NCBI GenBank assembly: GCA_902578255.1
Contig: CACHCH010000009.1
Span: 1-52,032, forward strand
Length of the DNA: 52,032 nt
Source of the DNA: an uncultured Pelagibacteraceae bacterium
Lineage (GTDB): Bacteria; Pseudomonadota; Alphaproteobacteria; Pelagibacterales; Pelagibacteraceae
Direction of reading: 5' to 3'
Part shown: positions 34,830-44,625 of the stretch, piece after piece
How positions within the stretch are numbered: position 1 is the stretch's first letter
How the letters are laid out: every line of letters starts with the position of its first letter
Program-made: the position numbers and the translations under genes
Notes under the pieces: model-generated
What the model was told of the DNA's origin: nothing
The model's input: the letters and a program-made list of their open reading frames with translations, nothing else
Databases searched by the model: none

Positions 34830-35603
34830 ATGAATAAAAAAATATTATCCATAATTAGAAAAAAAAATAAAACTAAAATAGTAAGTTTATCTGCCTATTC
34901 TAAAAATGTAGTAGAAATCCTAGATAACTACTGCGATATTATTCTTGTTGGTGATTCACTTGGGTCCGTTTTATATAACTATAAATCAACACGAGAAGTT
35001 TCATTAGATACAATGATCGAACATTCTAAAAGTGTGAGATTAGGTGTTAAAAAAAGTTTGATGGTAGTTGATATGCCTTATAACACTTATCGAAATTCTA
35101 AAGAGGCACTTAAGAATGCAAAAAAAATAATGTCCAAAACTAAATGTGATGCTTTAAAATTAGAAGGTGGAAAAAAAATATACGAAATTATTAGAATTTT
35201 AGTAAAAAATAATATTCCTGTTATGGGTCATTTGGGACTTCTTCCACAATCAGCTAAGAATTTTAAGTTTAAGGGCAAAAAGAATTATGAAAGAGAAAAA
35301 ATTTTAAAAGAAGCAAAATTACTAGAAACTGCAGGTGTTTTTTCAATGGTATTAGAATGCATAGAAAGATCTTTAGCAAAAGCTATTACAAAACAAATCA
35401 AAATCCCAACTATTGGTATAGGAGCTTCAAATAATTGCGATGGGCAAATTTTAGTTTTTGATGACTTAATAGGTTTAAATCCAATTAATGTTAGATTTAT
35501 AAAAAAATACGCGAACATTAGAAAAGAGATTTCTAAAGCAGTATCAACTTATGCAAGAGAAGTGAGAAGTAAGAAATTTCCTTTAAAAAAACACTCTTAT
35601 TAA
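34830..35603 (+). CDS. panB: 3-methyl-2-oxobutanoate hydroxymethyltransferase
   Basis: Transfers a hydroxymethyl group from methylene-tetrahydrofolate to 2-oxoisovalerate, making ketopantoate for pantothenate and CoA. It has 257 residues. Motifs are VSLSAYSKN, ILVGDSLGSVLY, VVDMPYNTYRNS, ALKLEGG, MGHLGLLPQS and PTIGIGASNNCDGQILVFDDL. No panC or panE is next to it. It shares an almost zero-length boundary with the convergent TerC-like gene (their ends abut at 35603/35604). Confidence 0.93.
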   Translation: MNKKILSIIRKKNKTKIVSLSAYSKNVVEILDNYCDIILVGDSLGSVLYNYKSTREVSLDTMIEHSKSVRLGVKKSLMVVDMPYNTYRNSKEALKNAKKIMSKTKCDALKLEGGKKIYEIIRILVKNNIPVMGHLGLLPQSAKNFKFKGKKNYEREKILKEAKLLETAGVFSMVLECIERSLAKAITKQIKIPTIGIGASNNCDGQILVFDDLIGLNPINVRFIKKYANIRKEISKAVSTYAREVRSKKFPLKKHSY

Positions 35604-36218
35604 TTAAAAGTATTTTTTGAACTCTTCATTAATATTTAAAATTTCCAAATCTACTAGTCCACCAATAACTAATTGAACACCAACAATTAAGATAAATACT
35701 AAACCGACATAGGCTATCCAAATATGCTGTTGTATATATTTTGCCATATATGTGGCTAATGCACCTGTTAATACTACAGACAAAACTAATCCAAAAATCA
35801 TGAAACCAAAATAGCCTTTAGCTGCACCAACAACGCCAATTACGTTATCGAAACTAATTGTAATATCTGCAAATAAAACCTTATAAACACTTTTGATAAA
35901 AGAGGGTTCTTTTGTTTTCTTGGTAGGAGATTTCTTTTCCTTCTTAATTTCAACTAAATCTTTTCTTAAGTCATTAACGATCCATATCAATAAAAGGCCT
36001 CCCAGAATTTTAATAAAATAAAACTTAAATAAGTATGTAGCAAAGACTGCAAAAATAACTTTAAAAACTAAAGCACCAGCAACACCCCATAGAATAATTT
36101 TTTTTCTATTTTTGGGAACAAAATTTGCAGCTATTAAACCAATTATAATTGCATTATCTGCAGCTAGAATTATATCTATAAAAATAATTTGTAATAATAT
36201 TATGGACTGTTCGATCAA
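35604..36218 (-). CDS. TerC-family integral membrane protein
   Basis: A 204-residue polytopic membrane protein of the TerC/YjbE group, which includes manganese exporters and tellurite-resistance proteins. It has about seven hydrophobic segments. The two family motifs with membrane aspartates are DIILAADNAIIIG (near residue 15) and ADITISFDNVIGVVG (near residue 117). A charged cytosolic loop (KKEKKSPTKKTKEP) separates the halves. Mn2+ export is the best-supported role for relatives, but the ion is not determined by sequence alone. Confidence 0.87.
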   Translation of the reverse strand: MIEQSIILLQIIFIDIILAADNAIIIGLIAANFVPKNRKKIILWGVAGALVFKVIFAVFATYLFKFYFIKILGGLLLIWIVNDLRKDLVEIKKEKKSPTKKTKEPSFIKSVYKVLFADITISFDNVIGVVGAAKGYFGFMIFGLVLSVVLTGALATYMAKYIQQHIWIAYVGLVFILIVGVQLVIGGLVDLEILNINEEFKKYF

Positions 36219-36296
36219 AATAAAAGGATATTAGTCTAATTTTTTAATATTTCAATGTGAGCAGCATTAATTTTGCTTAAATAAATAATCTACAGA

Positions 36297-36782
36297 TTAA
36301 TACTTAGATTCCTTTACACCATCTATAATATCTTTTAACTCGGCGTATTCTTCACAATTACACTTTTCTAACACTTTTAGTCTCTCTCTTGCTAGCTCTA
36401 TCCTGTTTGTGGTAACGTATAATTCTCCTAAATATTCATTTATACCTGTATGATTAGGATTAATTTCTAATCCCATTAGATAATATTTTTCGCCGTTTTC
36501 GTAATCACCCAATTTTCTTGTAGTAAAACCTAAATAATTCAATGTATCAGCTTGATTTGGTTTTTCTTTATTTGATTTAAGAAGAAATTTTTGAGCCTTT
36601 TCATATCTTTTTTTAGCTTTTTCAACTTTACCTTTTTTTTCATATTTTTTGGCAAATTTAATTGACTCCACAGCTTTGTCGTAATCTGATTTTACTTTCT
36701 TGGGAGTAGAGTCAGAACCAGCTGAATATGCGTGAGCTGAAAATAGTATTAAGAATAAAACTAAAGATATTTTTTTTAACAT
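36297..36782 (-). CDS. Exported TPR-repeat protein
   Basis: A 161-residue protein with a cleavable signal peptide (residues 1-20, hydrophobic to FSAHAYS) and three TPR-like repeats, including ADTLNYLGFTTRKLGDYENGEKYY and TGINEYLGELYVTTNRIELARERL. A lysine-rich stretch precedes them. Two cysteines near the end (KCNCEEY) might form a disulfide or bind metal. The start ATG shares one base with the pxpA stop, so it is likely translated after pxpA. Role unknown; it is similar in plan to the TPR protein between guaB and guaA. Confidence 0.8.
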   Translation of the reverse strand: MLKKISLVLFLILFSAHAYSAGSDSTPKKVKSDYDKAVESIKFAKKYEKKGKVEKAKKRYEKAQKFLLKSNKEKPNQADTLNYLGFTTRKLGDYENGEKYYLMGLEINPNHTGINEYLGELYVTTNRIELARERLKVLEKCNCEEYAELKDIIDGVKESKY

Positions 36783-37555
36783 TAAATAAATTTCTCCAAA
36801 TGATTTAAAGGTTTTAATTTAAGCCCATTTTCTAATAGATTATCTTTTATAGACATTGCTGTAGCTAATGCACTTTTATTATCACCATGTATGCAAATAG
36901 AATCTATTTCACAAGGTATTTGTTTTCCACTGTGACAATTAAGTGACTGATTTTTAACCATTGATAAAACGTGTTTTTTTGCTTGTTCTGGGTCAGTTAT
37001 CAAAGCATGAGGTTTTTTTCTTGAGACTAAGTTTCCATCATCCTCATAATTTCTATCTGCAAAAATTTCACATGCAATTTTCATATTTAATTTTTTAGCA
37101 GCCTGTTCCATTTTTGAACCAGTTGGGACTAAATATATTAAATCTTTACTAATCTCGTTTATTGCGGTTGCTAAAGTTGTTGCTAAGTTAATATCTTCAC
37201 ATGCCATATTATTTAATGCTCCATGAGGTTTAATATGAGTAACGGTTTCCCCATAATTATGAGCAATTTTTTGAAGAATTTCGTATTGATCAAAAATTAG
37301 TTTTTTTATTTCAATAGATGATAGCTCCATCCTTTTACGTCCAAAATTTTCTGGATCATTGAATGATGGATGAGCACCAATACTAACTCCATTTTTTTTT
37401 GATATTTTGACCACTTCATTCATGGATTGACTATCTCCAGCGTGATATCCACAAGCTACGTTAGCAGAATTTACTATTTCAAGTAAATCCGGATCATATA
37501 TATTTGAATGGTGTTTTGATTTTTCACCTAAATCACAATTTATATTAATTTCCAT
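36782..37555 (-). CDS. pxpA: 5-oxoprolinase subunit PxpA (LamB/YcsF family)
   Basis: Subunit of the ATP-dependent PxpABC enzyme that opens 5-oxoproline (pyroglutamate) to glutamate. The frame continues 92 codons further upstream into pxpB on the other strand, but the family starts at MEININCDLGE, so the ATG at 37555 is chosen, giving 257 residues. Motifs are NVACGYHAGD, GAHPSFNDPENFGRK, HIKPHGALNN, EIFADRNYEDDGNLVSR and ICIHGDN. It is divergent from pxpBC, separated by only 28 bases, and coupled to the TPR gene downstream. Confidence 0.93.
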   Translation of the reverse strand: MEININCDLGEKSKHHSNIYDPDLLEIVNSANVACGYHAGDSQSMNEVVKISKKNGVSIGAHPSFNDPENFGRKRMELSSIEIKKLIFDQYEILQKIAHNYGETVTHIKPHGALNNMACEDINLATTLATAINEISKDLIYLVPTGSKMEQAAKKLNMKIACEIFADRNYEDDGNLVSRKKPHALITDPEQAKKHVLSMVKNQSLNCHSGKQIPCEIDSICIHGDNKSALATAMSIKDNLLENGLKLKPLNHLEKFI

Positions 37556-37583
37556 ACTGTTAATTGTTGAAGTATAACATGGC

Positions 37584-38261
37584 ATGTTAAAAAATATATC
37601 AAATCTTGGTGACGCAGCTTTATATTGTGACTTTGGTATACAGGTAAATAAAGCAACGAATTTAGAAGTAATAAAATATTTCAATACTATTAGAGAAAAA
37701 AAAATTAAAGGAATAAATAACCTTACTCCATCATATAATAAATTAATTATTTCATTTGACCTTCGAGTTACCAATTTTAGTGAAATTAAAAATAAAATTG
37801 AAAACTTAGATACAACCATTGTGCAGAACAAAAATAATAAAAAAATTGAAGTACCTGTTTGTTGTGAGGGAAATTTCGCGTTAGATAAAAATAGATTAGA
37901 AAAAAAATTAAATATAAGTTTTCAGGAAATTTTGACAAAGTTTTTTGATAAAGAGTATTTTTGTTATATGACAGGTTTTATTGCTGGAATGCCTTTTTTG
38001 GGAGATATAGATGAAAATTTAAAAACTCAACGTTTAGAAACTCCTAGAGTCAAAGTACCCCAGGGATCAGTCGGTATAACTGAACAATTTGCAAATATTT
38101 ATACTTTTGATAGCCCAGGCGGTTGGAATATAATTGGTAACACTCCTCTAAAAGTATTTGATGATAGTAAAGAGAGAAATCCAAATTTAATTAATCCTGG
38201 AGATACGATCATTTTTAAAAAAATTTCACGACAAGAATATGAGAGTAGCAATGACAAGTAA
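37584..38261 (+). CDS. pxpB: 5-oxoprolinase subunit PxpB (KipI/Ahs1 family)
   Basis: A 225-residue partner subunit of PxpABC, related to KipI and to half of allophanate hydrolase-type proteins. Family motifs are NLGDAALYCDFG, FYCYMTGFIAGMPFLGD-like text (YFCYMTGFIAGMPFLGD), TPRVKVPQGSVGI and the C-terminal SPGGWNIIGNTPLKVFD. It overlaps pxpC by 23 bases, so the two are coupled. The start at 37584 lies 28 bases from the divergent pxpA start. Confidence 0.92.
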   Translation: MLKNISNLGDAALYCDFGIQVNKATNLEVIKYFNTIREKKIKGINNLTPSYNKLIISFDLRVTNFSEIKNKIENLDTTIVQNKNNKKIEVPVCCEGNFALDKNRLEKKLNISFQEILTKFFDKEYFCYMTGFIAGMPFLGDIDENLKTQRLETPRVKVPQGSVGITEQFANIYTFDSPGGWNIIGNTPLKVFDDSKERNPNLINPGDTIIFKKISRQEYESSNDK

Positions 38262-39195
38262 TTATTTTGAAATATTAAGGGGTGGCATTAACACAACGTT
38301 CCAAGATAAAGGAAGAGAAAATTTATATCATATTGGAATTCCTTTTAGTGGTGTAATGGATAACCGAAATTTCCTTTTAGCAAATAAATTAGTTGGCAAT
38401 CATTTGAGTGCTCCCGTTATTGAATTTGCTTACCAGGGCCCACATTTGAGATATACAGGTGATCAATTAAATTTTGTAATTACTGGAGATGTAATTTTTA
38501 AAATCAAAAAAAATGATTATGAAATTGATGGAGATTGTTATCATAGCTACCATTTAGAAAATGGCGATGAAATTAACATAATTTCTACGAACAAATCTGT
38601 TTATGGTTATTTTGCAATAGGGTCTGAAATTGACCTTAAATTTCAGTGGAATAGTTGTTCAATAAATACTAAAGCAAATATTGGTTCAAATAATGGAAAG
38701 AAATTAGATAGTGGACAAAAAATTAATCTATTAAAAATCAATTCTGACAAAACACTTAAAAAAGTAAATTACATAAACAGTAAAATTGAAAATATAAGAG
38801 TTATTAAAGGAACAAATTTTGACTATTTTTCAGATGAGGGAAAAAAAATATTTTTTGAAAAAGAATTTATTGTTTCAAAGTTATCTGACAGAATGGGTAT
38901 GAGACTTGAAGGCCCAAAAATTGAAAATATTGTAAATACCAATATTAAGTCTGAGGGTTTGGTCAAGGGTGTCATCCAGGTACCAGCTGACGGTAATCCA
39001 ATAATTATGCTATCAGATCATGGCACAGTGGGTGGTTATCCAAAAATAGGTGTTGTAGTTAGCGTTGATTATGATCGCTTAGTGCAGTTAGCTCCAGGTT
39101 CGAAAGTGAAGTTTCAAGAAATAGAATTATCAGATGCAGAAACTTTATTTAAACTGTATGAAATGGAGACAAAAAATTTACTTAATCAAATTTGA
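38239..39195 (+). CDS. pxpC: 5-oxoprolinase subunit PxpC (KipA/Ahs2 family)
   Basis: A 318-residue subunit of the biotin-independent carboxyltransferase-like fold that completes PxpABC. Motifs are GGINTTFQDKGREN, HIGIPFSGVMDNRNFLLANKLVGN, SDRMGMRLEGP and the closing VQVPADGNPIIMLSDHGTVGGYP-type segment (IQVPADGNPIIML). An ATG 12 bases further in is an alternative start. The stop shares TGATG with the EamA transporter gene. Confidence 0.92.
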   Translation: MRVAMTSNYFEILRGGINTTFQDKGRENLYHIGIPFSGVMDNRNFLLANKLVGNHLSAPVIEFAYQGPHLRYTGDQLNFVITGDVIFKIKKNDYEIDGDCYHSYHLENGDEINIISTNKSVYGYFAIGSEIDLKFQWNSCSINTKANIGSNNGKKLDSGQKINLLKINSDKTLKKVNYINSKIENIRVIKGTNFDYFSDEGKKIFFEKEFIVSKLSDRMGMRLEGPKIENIVNTNIKSEGLVKGVIQVPADGNPIIMLSDHGTVGGYPKIGVVVSVDYDRLVQLAPGSKVKFQEIELSDAETLFKLYEMETKNLLNQI

Positions 39196-40067
39196 TGAAT
39201 ATAATTAGAAAATTACCAGGACCCTTATTAGTATTTCTGGGTGCATGTAGTTTAAGCTTTGGGGGATTAATAGTAAAATCTTTTGAGGGAGCAACTCTTT
39301 GGCAAATTTTATTTTGGAGAACTGTTTTTTTTCTAATTATAATTAGTCTTTACTTAATCATAACTTACAAAAAACAAGTATTTCGTTCATTCTATAATTT
39401 AGGTTTTCCAGGATTTATCGGAGGTTTTGTTTTATCGTTTGGTTTTTGCGGTTACGTTTTTGCGATGTATAATACTACTGTTGCAAATGCTAATTTCATT
39501 ATTCAAACTCAAACAATCTTTTTAGCAGTTTTTGGATATTTTTTTTTAAAGGAAAAAATTTCAGTCATCACACTCACTTCTATAATATTAGCAATTTCTG
39601 GTATCCTGTTGATGGTAGGAAACTCTTTATCTCCTGGTCAAATGACAGGAAATATTGCTGCATTTATAATGCCAATTTCGTTTGCAGTTTTAATATTAGT
39701 TGTAAGAAAATATCCCAATGTAGATATGGTGCCTGCACAATTTATTGCTGGGGTTTTTGCTCTAACCATTGGGTTTTTAATGTCTGGAAAAATTCTAATT
39801 TCTGCACATGATATTTTTTTAGGTTTCTTGGCAGGTTTTATGCAATTAGGATTTGGATTTATTTTAATTACAATTGGTGCTCAAAGAACACCATCTGCTA
39901 TGGTTGGAATCATAATGTTGACAGAGGCAGTTTTAGGGCCGCTTTGGGCATGGATATTTATTAATGAACAGCCACCATTTATAGTGATTATTGGAGGTGC
40001 AATTGTAATTTTTGCAGTATTACTTCAATTTTACAATCTTTATTCATTAGAAAAAAAAACTGCTTAA
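39195..40067 (+). CDS. DMT-superfamily (EamA) transporter
   Basis: A 290-residue inner-membrane protein with ten hydrophobic segments in two EamA repeats; the second includes TPSAMVGIIMLTEAVLGPLWAWIFINEQP, the typical repeat end. EamA proteins export or import small metabolites such as amino acids or carboxylates. Co-location with pxpBC suggests a substrate related to 5-oxoproline or glutamate, but this is inference. The ATG at 39195 overlaps the pxpC stop as TGATG; a TTG 3 bases earlier is less likely. The glycine riboswitch region follows. Confidence 0.85.
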   Translation: MNIIRKLPGPLLVFLGACSLSFGGLIVKSFEGATLWQILFWRTVFFLIIISLYLIITYKKQVFRSFYNLGFPGFIGGFVLSFGFCGYVFAMYNTTVANANFIIQTQTIFLAVFGYFFLKEKISVITLTSIILAISGILLMVGNSLSPGQMTGNIAAFIMPISFAVLILVVRKYPNVDMVPAQFIAGVFALTIGFLMSGKILISAHDIFLGFLAGFMQLGFGFILITIGAQRTPSAMVGIIMLTEAVLGPLWAWIFINEQPPFIVIIGGAIVIFAVLLQFYNLYSLEKKTA

Positions 40068-40071
40068 AATA

Positions 40072-40100
40072 TTGACATTGGTTAATATATGATAGAATAT
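40072..40100 (+). promoter_or_regulatory. Promoter of the gcvTHP operon
   Basis: A perfect -35 TTGACA (40072-40077) is followed by TAGAAT (40093-40098, 15-base spacer) or GAATAT (40095-40100, 17-base spacer). Transcription would start close to 40105, just where the riboswitch begins. Confidence 0.7.
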
Positions 40101-40104
40101 TTCT

Positions 40105-40262
40105 TAACGGGAGAGATCACAATTTAATGTGGCACCGAAGGAGCAACCACCCAGGAAACTCTCAGGTAAAAGGACCGTAACATATTAACTCTGGAAAGAG
40201 ATTAGATTCTCGCCGAAGGAGCAAAACTCTCAGGCAAATATACAGATGGGTGCGATAGAGTT
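40105..40262 (+). ncRNA. Tandem glycine riboswitch
   Basis: Two consecutive glycine aptamers precede gcvT. Aptamer 1 has ACGG (40107-40110) pairing with CCGT (40175-40178), with core CACCGAAGGAGCAA and AACTCTCAGGTAAAAGGACCG. Aptamer 2 has a 6-base P1, AACTCT (40187-40192) with AGAGTT (40257-40262), and core GCCGAAGGAGCAAAACTCTC plus AGGCAAATATACAGA. The last paired base is only 3 bases before the gcvT ATG and no terminator lies between, so control of translation is more likely than termination. Glycine sensing for glycine cleavage genes is well established for this class. Confidence 0.96.
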
Positions 40263-40265
40263 AGT

Positions 40266-41369
40266 ATGGAAATTAAAAAGACATCTTTAAATAAATTACA
40301 TCAAGATAGCCAAGCTAAGTTTGTTGAATTTGCTGGTTATGAGATGCCAATTCAATACAGTAAAGGAGTTATTGAAGAGCATAAATTTACAAGATCTCAT
40401 GCTGGAATTTTTGATGTTTCACATATGGGTCAATTATTTATTTATGGTAATGAAAATCTAACATCTGATCTTGAAAAAATTTTTCCTTTAGATTTAAAAA
40501 ATCTTCAACAAAATTGCTCTAAGTATAGTTTTCTTATGAACGAAGAGGCAGGTATTTATGATGATCTTATAATTACCAAACTGGAAGATGGATACTTAAT
40601 TATTTTAAATGCTGCATGCAAAGAAAAAGATTTTGAAATTTTAAGCAATATATTGTCTAAAAAATATCAAATGGAATTAAGTAATGATAGAGCACTAGTT
40701 GCAATACAAGGTCCAAAAGCAGTAGAAATTTTAAATGAAACCATAAGTGATGTTGAAAAACTAACTTTTATGACTGGTGACTGGTTTGACTATAATGGTC
40801 AAAAGTTATTTGTTACTAGATCAGGATACACAGGCGAGGATGGTTTTGAAATTTCCATTCTAAATGATTTAGCTGAAGAATTCACTAAAAGCCTAATTAA
40901 GAAAGGTGCAGAACTAATTGGCCTTGGAGCAAGAGATACTTTAAGATTAGAGGCTGGATTATGCTTATATGGTCATGAATTAGACCTAAATAAAACTCCA
41001 GTGGAGGCAAACCTTAAATGGGCAATATCAAAGGAAAGATTATCGAATGGAGGTTTTGTGGGCTCGGATAAAATAATTAACCAAATCAAGGAAGGTGCAA
41101 AACAAATAAGAGTTGGAATTAAACCTGAAGGCAGATTGATCGCTAGAGAAAAGACTAAGATTTTTAATGAAACTGAATTACCAATTGGAGAAATAACAAG
41201 TGGCACATTTGGACCAAGTATTAATGGGCCAATAGCAATGGGATATGTTGATAAAGAATTCTCTAAAATTGATACTAAAATTTTATTGGAGGTAAGAGGT
41301 AAAAAACATCCAGCAAATATTTGTAAGTTACCGTTCTATAAAAAAAGTTATGTGAAAGGAGCAAATTAA
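40266..41369 (+). CDS. gcvT: Glycine cleavage system T protein (aminomethyltransferase)
   Basis: Takes the aminomethyl group from lipoyl-GcvH to tetrahydrofolate, giving methylene-THF and ammonia. It has 367 residues. Features are [32 protein letters not shown]-like [20 protein letters not shown] and [21 protein letters not shown], with C-terminal [11 protein letters not shown]. Its start lies 3 bases after the glycine riboswitch. It shares one base with gcvH, and the three gcv genes form one operon. YgfZ elsewhere in the window is a paralogue. Confidence 0.97.
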   Translation: MEIKKTSLNKLHQDSQAKFVEFAGYEMPIQYSKGVIEEHKFTRSHAGIFDVSHMGQLFIYGNENLTSDLEKIFPLDLKNLQQNCSKYSFLMNEEAGIYDDLIITKLEDGYLIILNAACKEKDFEILSNILSKKYQMELSNDRALVAIQGPKAVEILNETISDVEKLTFMTGDWFDYNGQKLFVTRSGYTGEDGFEISILNDLAEEFTKSLIKKGAELIGLGARDTLRLEAGLCLYGHELDLNKTPVEANLKWAISKERLSNGGFVGSDKIINQIKEGAKQIRVGIKPEGRLIAREKTKIFNETELPIGEITSGTFGPSINGPIAMGYVDKEFSKIDTKILLEVRGKKHPANICKLPFYKKSYVKGAN

Positions 41370-41749
41370 TGAGTGAAGTTAAATTTTCAAAAGAACATGA
41401 GTGGATTTCTTTAGAGGGAGATGTAGCCACAATTGGTATAACTCAACACGCAACTGAAATGCTAGGTGATATAGTATTTGCAGAATTACCTGAGAAGGGC
41501 TCAAATGTTGAAAAAGATGGAACCGCCGGCGTAGTTGAATCTACTAAAGCTGCAAGTGACGTTTATACACCTGTAAGTGGGGAAGTTGTTGATATAAATG
41601 AAGCTATTGTTGATGATCCTGCAAAAATAAATGAGGATCCTGAGGGTACAGCTTGGTTTTTTAAATTAAAAATGAAAGATATTTCTGAGTTAGATAGTTT
41701 AATGAATAAAGAGGAATATGATAAGTTTGCAAAGGAGAGTTCTAGTTAA
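41369..41749 (+). CDS. gcvH: Glycine cleavage system H protein
   Basis: Lipoyl carrier protein of 126 residues that shuttles the aminomethyl group between GcvP, GcvT and dihydrolipoamide dehydrogenase. The lipoylated lysine is K60 in [16 protein letters not shown]. The opening [20 protein letters not shown] and the AWFFKLK segment are typical. It shares single bases with gcvT before it and gcvP after it (TAATG-type joins). The L protein (dihydrolipoamide dehydrogenase) is not encoded in the window. Confidence 0.97.
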   Translation: MSEVKFSKEHEWISLEGDVATIGITQHATEMLGDIVFAELPEKGSNVEKDGTAGVVESTKAASDVYTPVSGEVVDINEAIVDDPAKINEDPEGTAWFFKLKMKDISELDSLMNKEEYDKFAKESSS

Positions 41750-44619
41750 TGTTACATAATTCACAAAAAGATTTTTTGAGAAGGCATATTGGTCCGTCTG
41801 AAGAAGATCAAAAAAAAATGCTCAGTGAACTTAAATATAGTTCTTTAGATGAACTTATAAAAAATACTGTTCCAGAAAAAATACAGTTTAAAGGTGAGCT
41901 TAATATTGGCGAGTCTAATTCAGAATATGAAGCGCTAAGAAAATTAAAAGTGATTTCAAAAAAAAATCAGATTTACTCTAATTTTATTGGTATGGGTTAT
42001 TATGGAACTTACACACCTTATGTGATTTTAAGAAATATATTAGAAAATCCTGGGTGGTATACTTCATACACACCTTATCAGCCTGAAGTGGCACAAGGTA
42101 GGTTAGAAATGTTATTGAACTTTCAACAAATGATTGTCGATTTTACTGGTATGGACATTGCTAATGCATCTTTACTTGATGAAAGTACAGCTGCTGCTGA
42201 AGCCGTGGGTTTGAGTTACAGATTAAATAAAAATGATTGCAAACTAGTATTTGTATCAGAGAACTGCCATCCACAAACAATTGATCTCATAAAAACTAGG
42301 GCTGAACCTATGGGGCTCAAAGTTCTTGTTGGGAACGAAGACAAAGTTTTAGATAATTTAAAAGAAGATGTTGTATGTGGAATTTTACAATATCCTGGAA
42401 CTTTAGGTGACATTAAAGATCCAAGTGAATCAATAAGTAAAATACATAAAAAGAATGGTAAAGCGATACTTGCATGTGATTTACTTTCACTTGCTAAGTT
42501 GAAAACACCAAGAGAACTAGGTGCTGATATAGCTGTGGGTAGTTCTCAACGGTTTGGAATTCCGATGGGTTATGGTGGACCTCACGCAGCATTTTTTGCA
42601 ACAAAAGATGAATATAAAAGATCTTTACCAGGTAGATTAGTTGGAGTTTCAGTGGATAGACACGGAAATAAAGCTTACAGATTGTCGTTACAAACTAGAG
42701 AACAGCATATAAGAAGAGATAAAGCTACAAGCAACATTTGTACAGCTCAAGCCTTGTTAGCAATTGTGTCAGCAGCATATGCTATTTACCACGGTCCAGA
42801 TGGAATTAAAAATATTTCTGAAAGAGTATCTCAATTAGCAAAAAATTTTGCTGATAAAATTAAACAATCTGGATATGAATTATATTCAGATTACTTTTTT
42901 GATACTGTAACTATTATCACTAAAGAAAAGACTGATCAGATTTTTGAAAATGCTTTAAATCAAAAAGTTAATATTAGAAAAGTAAATTCAGAAATGTTAT
43001 CTGTATCTTTCGATGAAAGAAAAAATGTTTATAGAGTAAACCAACTACTAAAAATTTTTAATGCAGCAGAATCAATTAAAAAAGAAGATCCTGTAGCAAA
43101 TTTAGTAAATTTACCAAAAAATTTAATTAGAACTTCTAAATATTTAGAACACCCTGTTTTTAATTTATATCATTCTGAGACAGAAATGCTTAGATATCTC
43201 AAAAAGTTAGAAGATAAAGATATAGCTCTTAACAGAACCATGATTGCGCTTGGCTCATGTACTATGAAATTAAATGCTACTGCAGAAATGATACCTATTT
43301 CATGGAGAGAATTAGCTGAGCCTCATCCGTTTGTGCCTGTTGAACAGATGGAGGGGTATAGAGAATTGTTCACTGATCTTAAAAATTGGCTAAGATCAAT
43401 TACTGGTTTTTCCGGAGTTTCGCTTCAGCCGAATGCAGGCGCTCAAGGTGAATATGCGGGATTAATGGTAATACGTAAATATCACTTAGACAGAGGCGAT
43501 GAAAATAGAAATATATGTTTAATACCTAGCTCAGCACATGGAACAAATCCAGCAAGTGCACAAATGGTTGGAATGAAAGTTGTAGTAGTTGATTGTGATA
43601 CAGAAGGGAATGTAGATTTTGAAGATTTAAAGAAAAAGGCAGAAACACATTCAGAAAATCTTGGAGCTTTGATGGTTACTTATCCATCTACACATGGTGT
43701 TTTTGAAGAAAAAATATCTGATATTTGTGATTTAATTCATAAACATGGTGGCCAAGTTTATATGGATGGTGCAAACCTAAATGCGCTCGTAGGCATTGCA
43801 AAACCTGGAAATTTTGGTCCAGATGTTTGTCATATAAACTTACACAAAACTTTCTGTATTCCACATGGTGGTGGAGGACCAGGTATGGGTCCAATTGCTT
43901 GCAAAAGACATTTACAAGTTTATTTGCCCAATCATCCAGTGGTTAAGGATTGTGGTCCTGCTAAAGGTATAGGCGCAGTATCTGCAGCACCTTGGGGTAG
44001 TTCAAGTATTTTATCTATTTCATGGATGTATATAAAAATGATGGGATCTCAAGGTTTAAAATTAGCTTCAGAAGTTGCTATTTTAAACGCCAATTATATA
44101 GCTCATAGATTAAAAAACCATTTTCCAATTTTATACAAAGGCACTAATGGGAATGTTGCTCATGAATGTATAATCGATATTAGATCAATTAAAAGTGAAA
44201 CGGGTGTGAGCGAGGAAGATATTGCAAAAAGATTAATAGACTATGGTTTCCATGCACCAACAATGTCTTGGCCAGTTGCTGGTACAATGATGATTGAACC
44301 AACTGAGAGTGAAAGCTTACCAGAAATAGATAGATTTTGTGACACTTTAATAAACATTAAAACAGAAATAGAAATGATTAAGTCTGGTAAATTTGATAAA
44401 GTAGATAATCCAATTAAAAATGCACCTCATACTGATATTGAACTTTCATCAGATGAATGGGAACATAAATATTCTAGACAGCAAGCAGCGTATCCTGCAA
44501 AATTCTTGAAAACAAATAAATTTTGGCCTCCAGTTGCAAGAGTAGATAATGTTTATGGAGATAAAAATATTTTTTGTACTTGTCCAAGTATGGATGAGTT
44601 TAAAGAAGATGCAGCATAA
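41749..44619 (+). CDS. gcvP: Glycine dehydrogenase (decarboxylating), P protein
   Basis: PLP enzyme that decarboxylates glycine and loads the residue onto GcvH. It is the single-chain form at 956 residues, so both halves are fused. N-terminal motifs are RRHIGPSEEDQKKML, GMGYYGTYTP and LLDESTAAAEA; the C-terminal half has SCTMKLNATAEM and the PLP lysine K700 in NLHKTFCIPHGGGGPG. The glycine-rich loop and MIEPTESE near the end are intact. It is the third gene under the riboswitch. Confidence 0.98.
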   Translation: MLHNSQKDFLRRHIGPSEEDQKKMLSELKYSSLDELIKNTVPEKIQFKGELNIGESNSEYEALRKLKVISKKNQIYSNFIGMGYYGTYTPYVILRNILENPGWYTSYTPYQPEVAQGRLEMLLNFQQMIVDFTGMDIANASLLDESTAAAEAVGLSYRLNKNDCKLVFVSENCHPQTIDLIKTRAEPMGLKVLVGNEDKVLDNLKEDVVCGILQYPGTLGDIKDPSESISKIHKKNGKAILACDLLSLAKLKTPRELGADIAVGSSQRFGIPMGYGGPHAAFFATKDEYKRSLPGRLVGVSVDRHGNKAYRLSLQTREQHIRRDKATSNICTAQALLAIVSAAYAIYHGPDGIKNISERVSQLAKNFADKIKQSGYELYSDYFFDTVTIITKEKTDQIFENALNQKVNIRKVNSEMLSVSFDERKNVYRVNQLLKIFNAAESIKKEDPVANLVNLPKNLIRTSKYLEHPVFNLYHSETEMLRYLKKLEDKDIALNRTMIALGSCTMKLNATAEMIPISWRELAEPHPFVPVEQMEGYRELFTDLKNWLRSITGFSGVSLQPNAGAQGEYAGLMVIRKYHLDRGDENRNICLIPSSAHGTNPASAQMVGMKVVVVDCDTEGNVDFEDLKKKAETHSENLGALMVTYPSTHGVFEEKISDICDLIHKHGGQVYMDGANLNALVGIAKPGNFGPDVCHINLHKTFCIPHGGGGPGMGPIACKRHLQVYLPNHPVVKDCGPAKGIGAVSAAPWGSSSILSISWMYIKMMGSQGLKLASEVAILNANYIAHRLKNHFPILYKGTNGNVAHECIIDIRSIKSETGVSEEDIAKRLIDYGFHAPTMSWPVAGTMMIEPTESESLPEIDRFCDTLINIKTEIEMIKSGKFDKVDNPIKNAPHTDIELSSDEWEHKYSRQQAAYPAKFLKTNKFWPPVARVDNVYGDKNIFCTCPSMDEFKEDAA

Positions 44620-44625
44620 AAATTA

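Noticed and set aside
37556..37831. 92-codon upstream extension of pxpA
   Set aside because: It is antisense to pxpB, is not family-like, and the PxpA family starts at MEININCDLGE.
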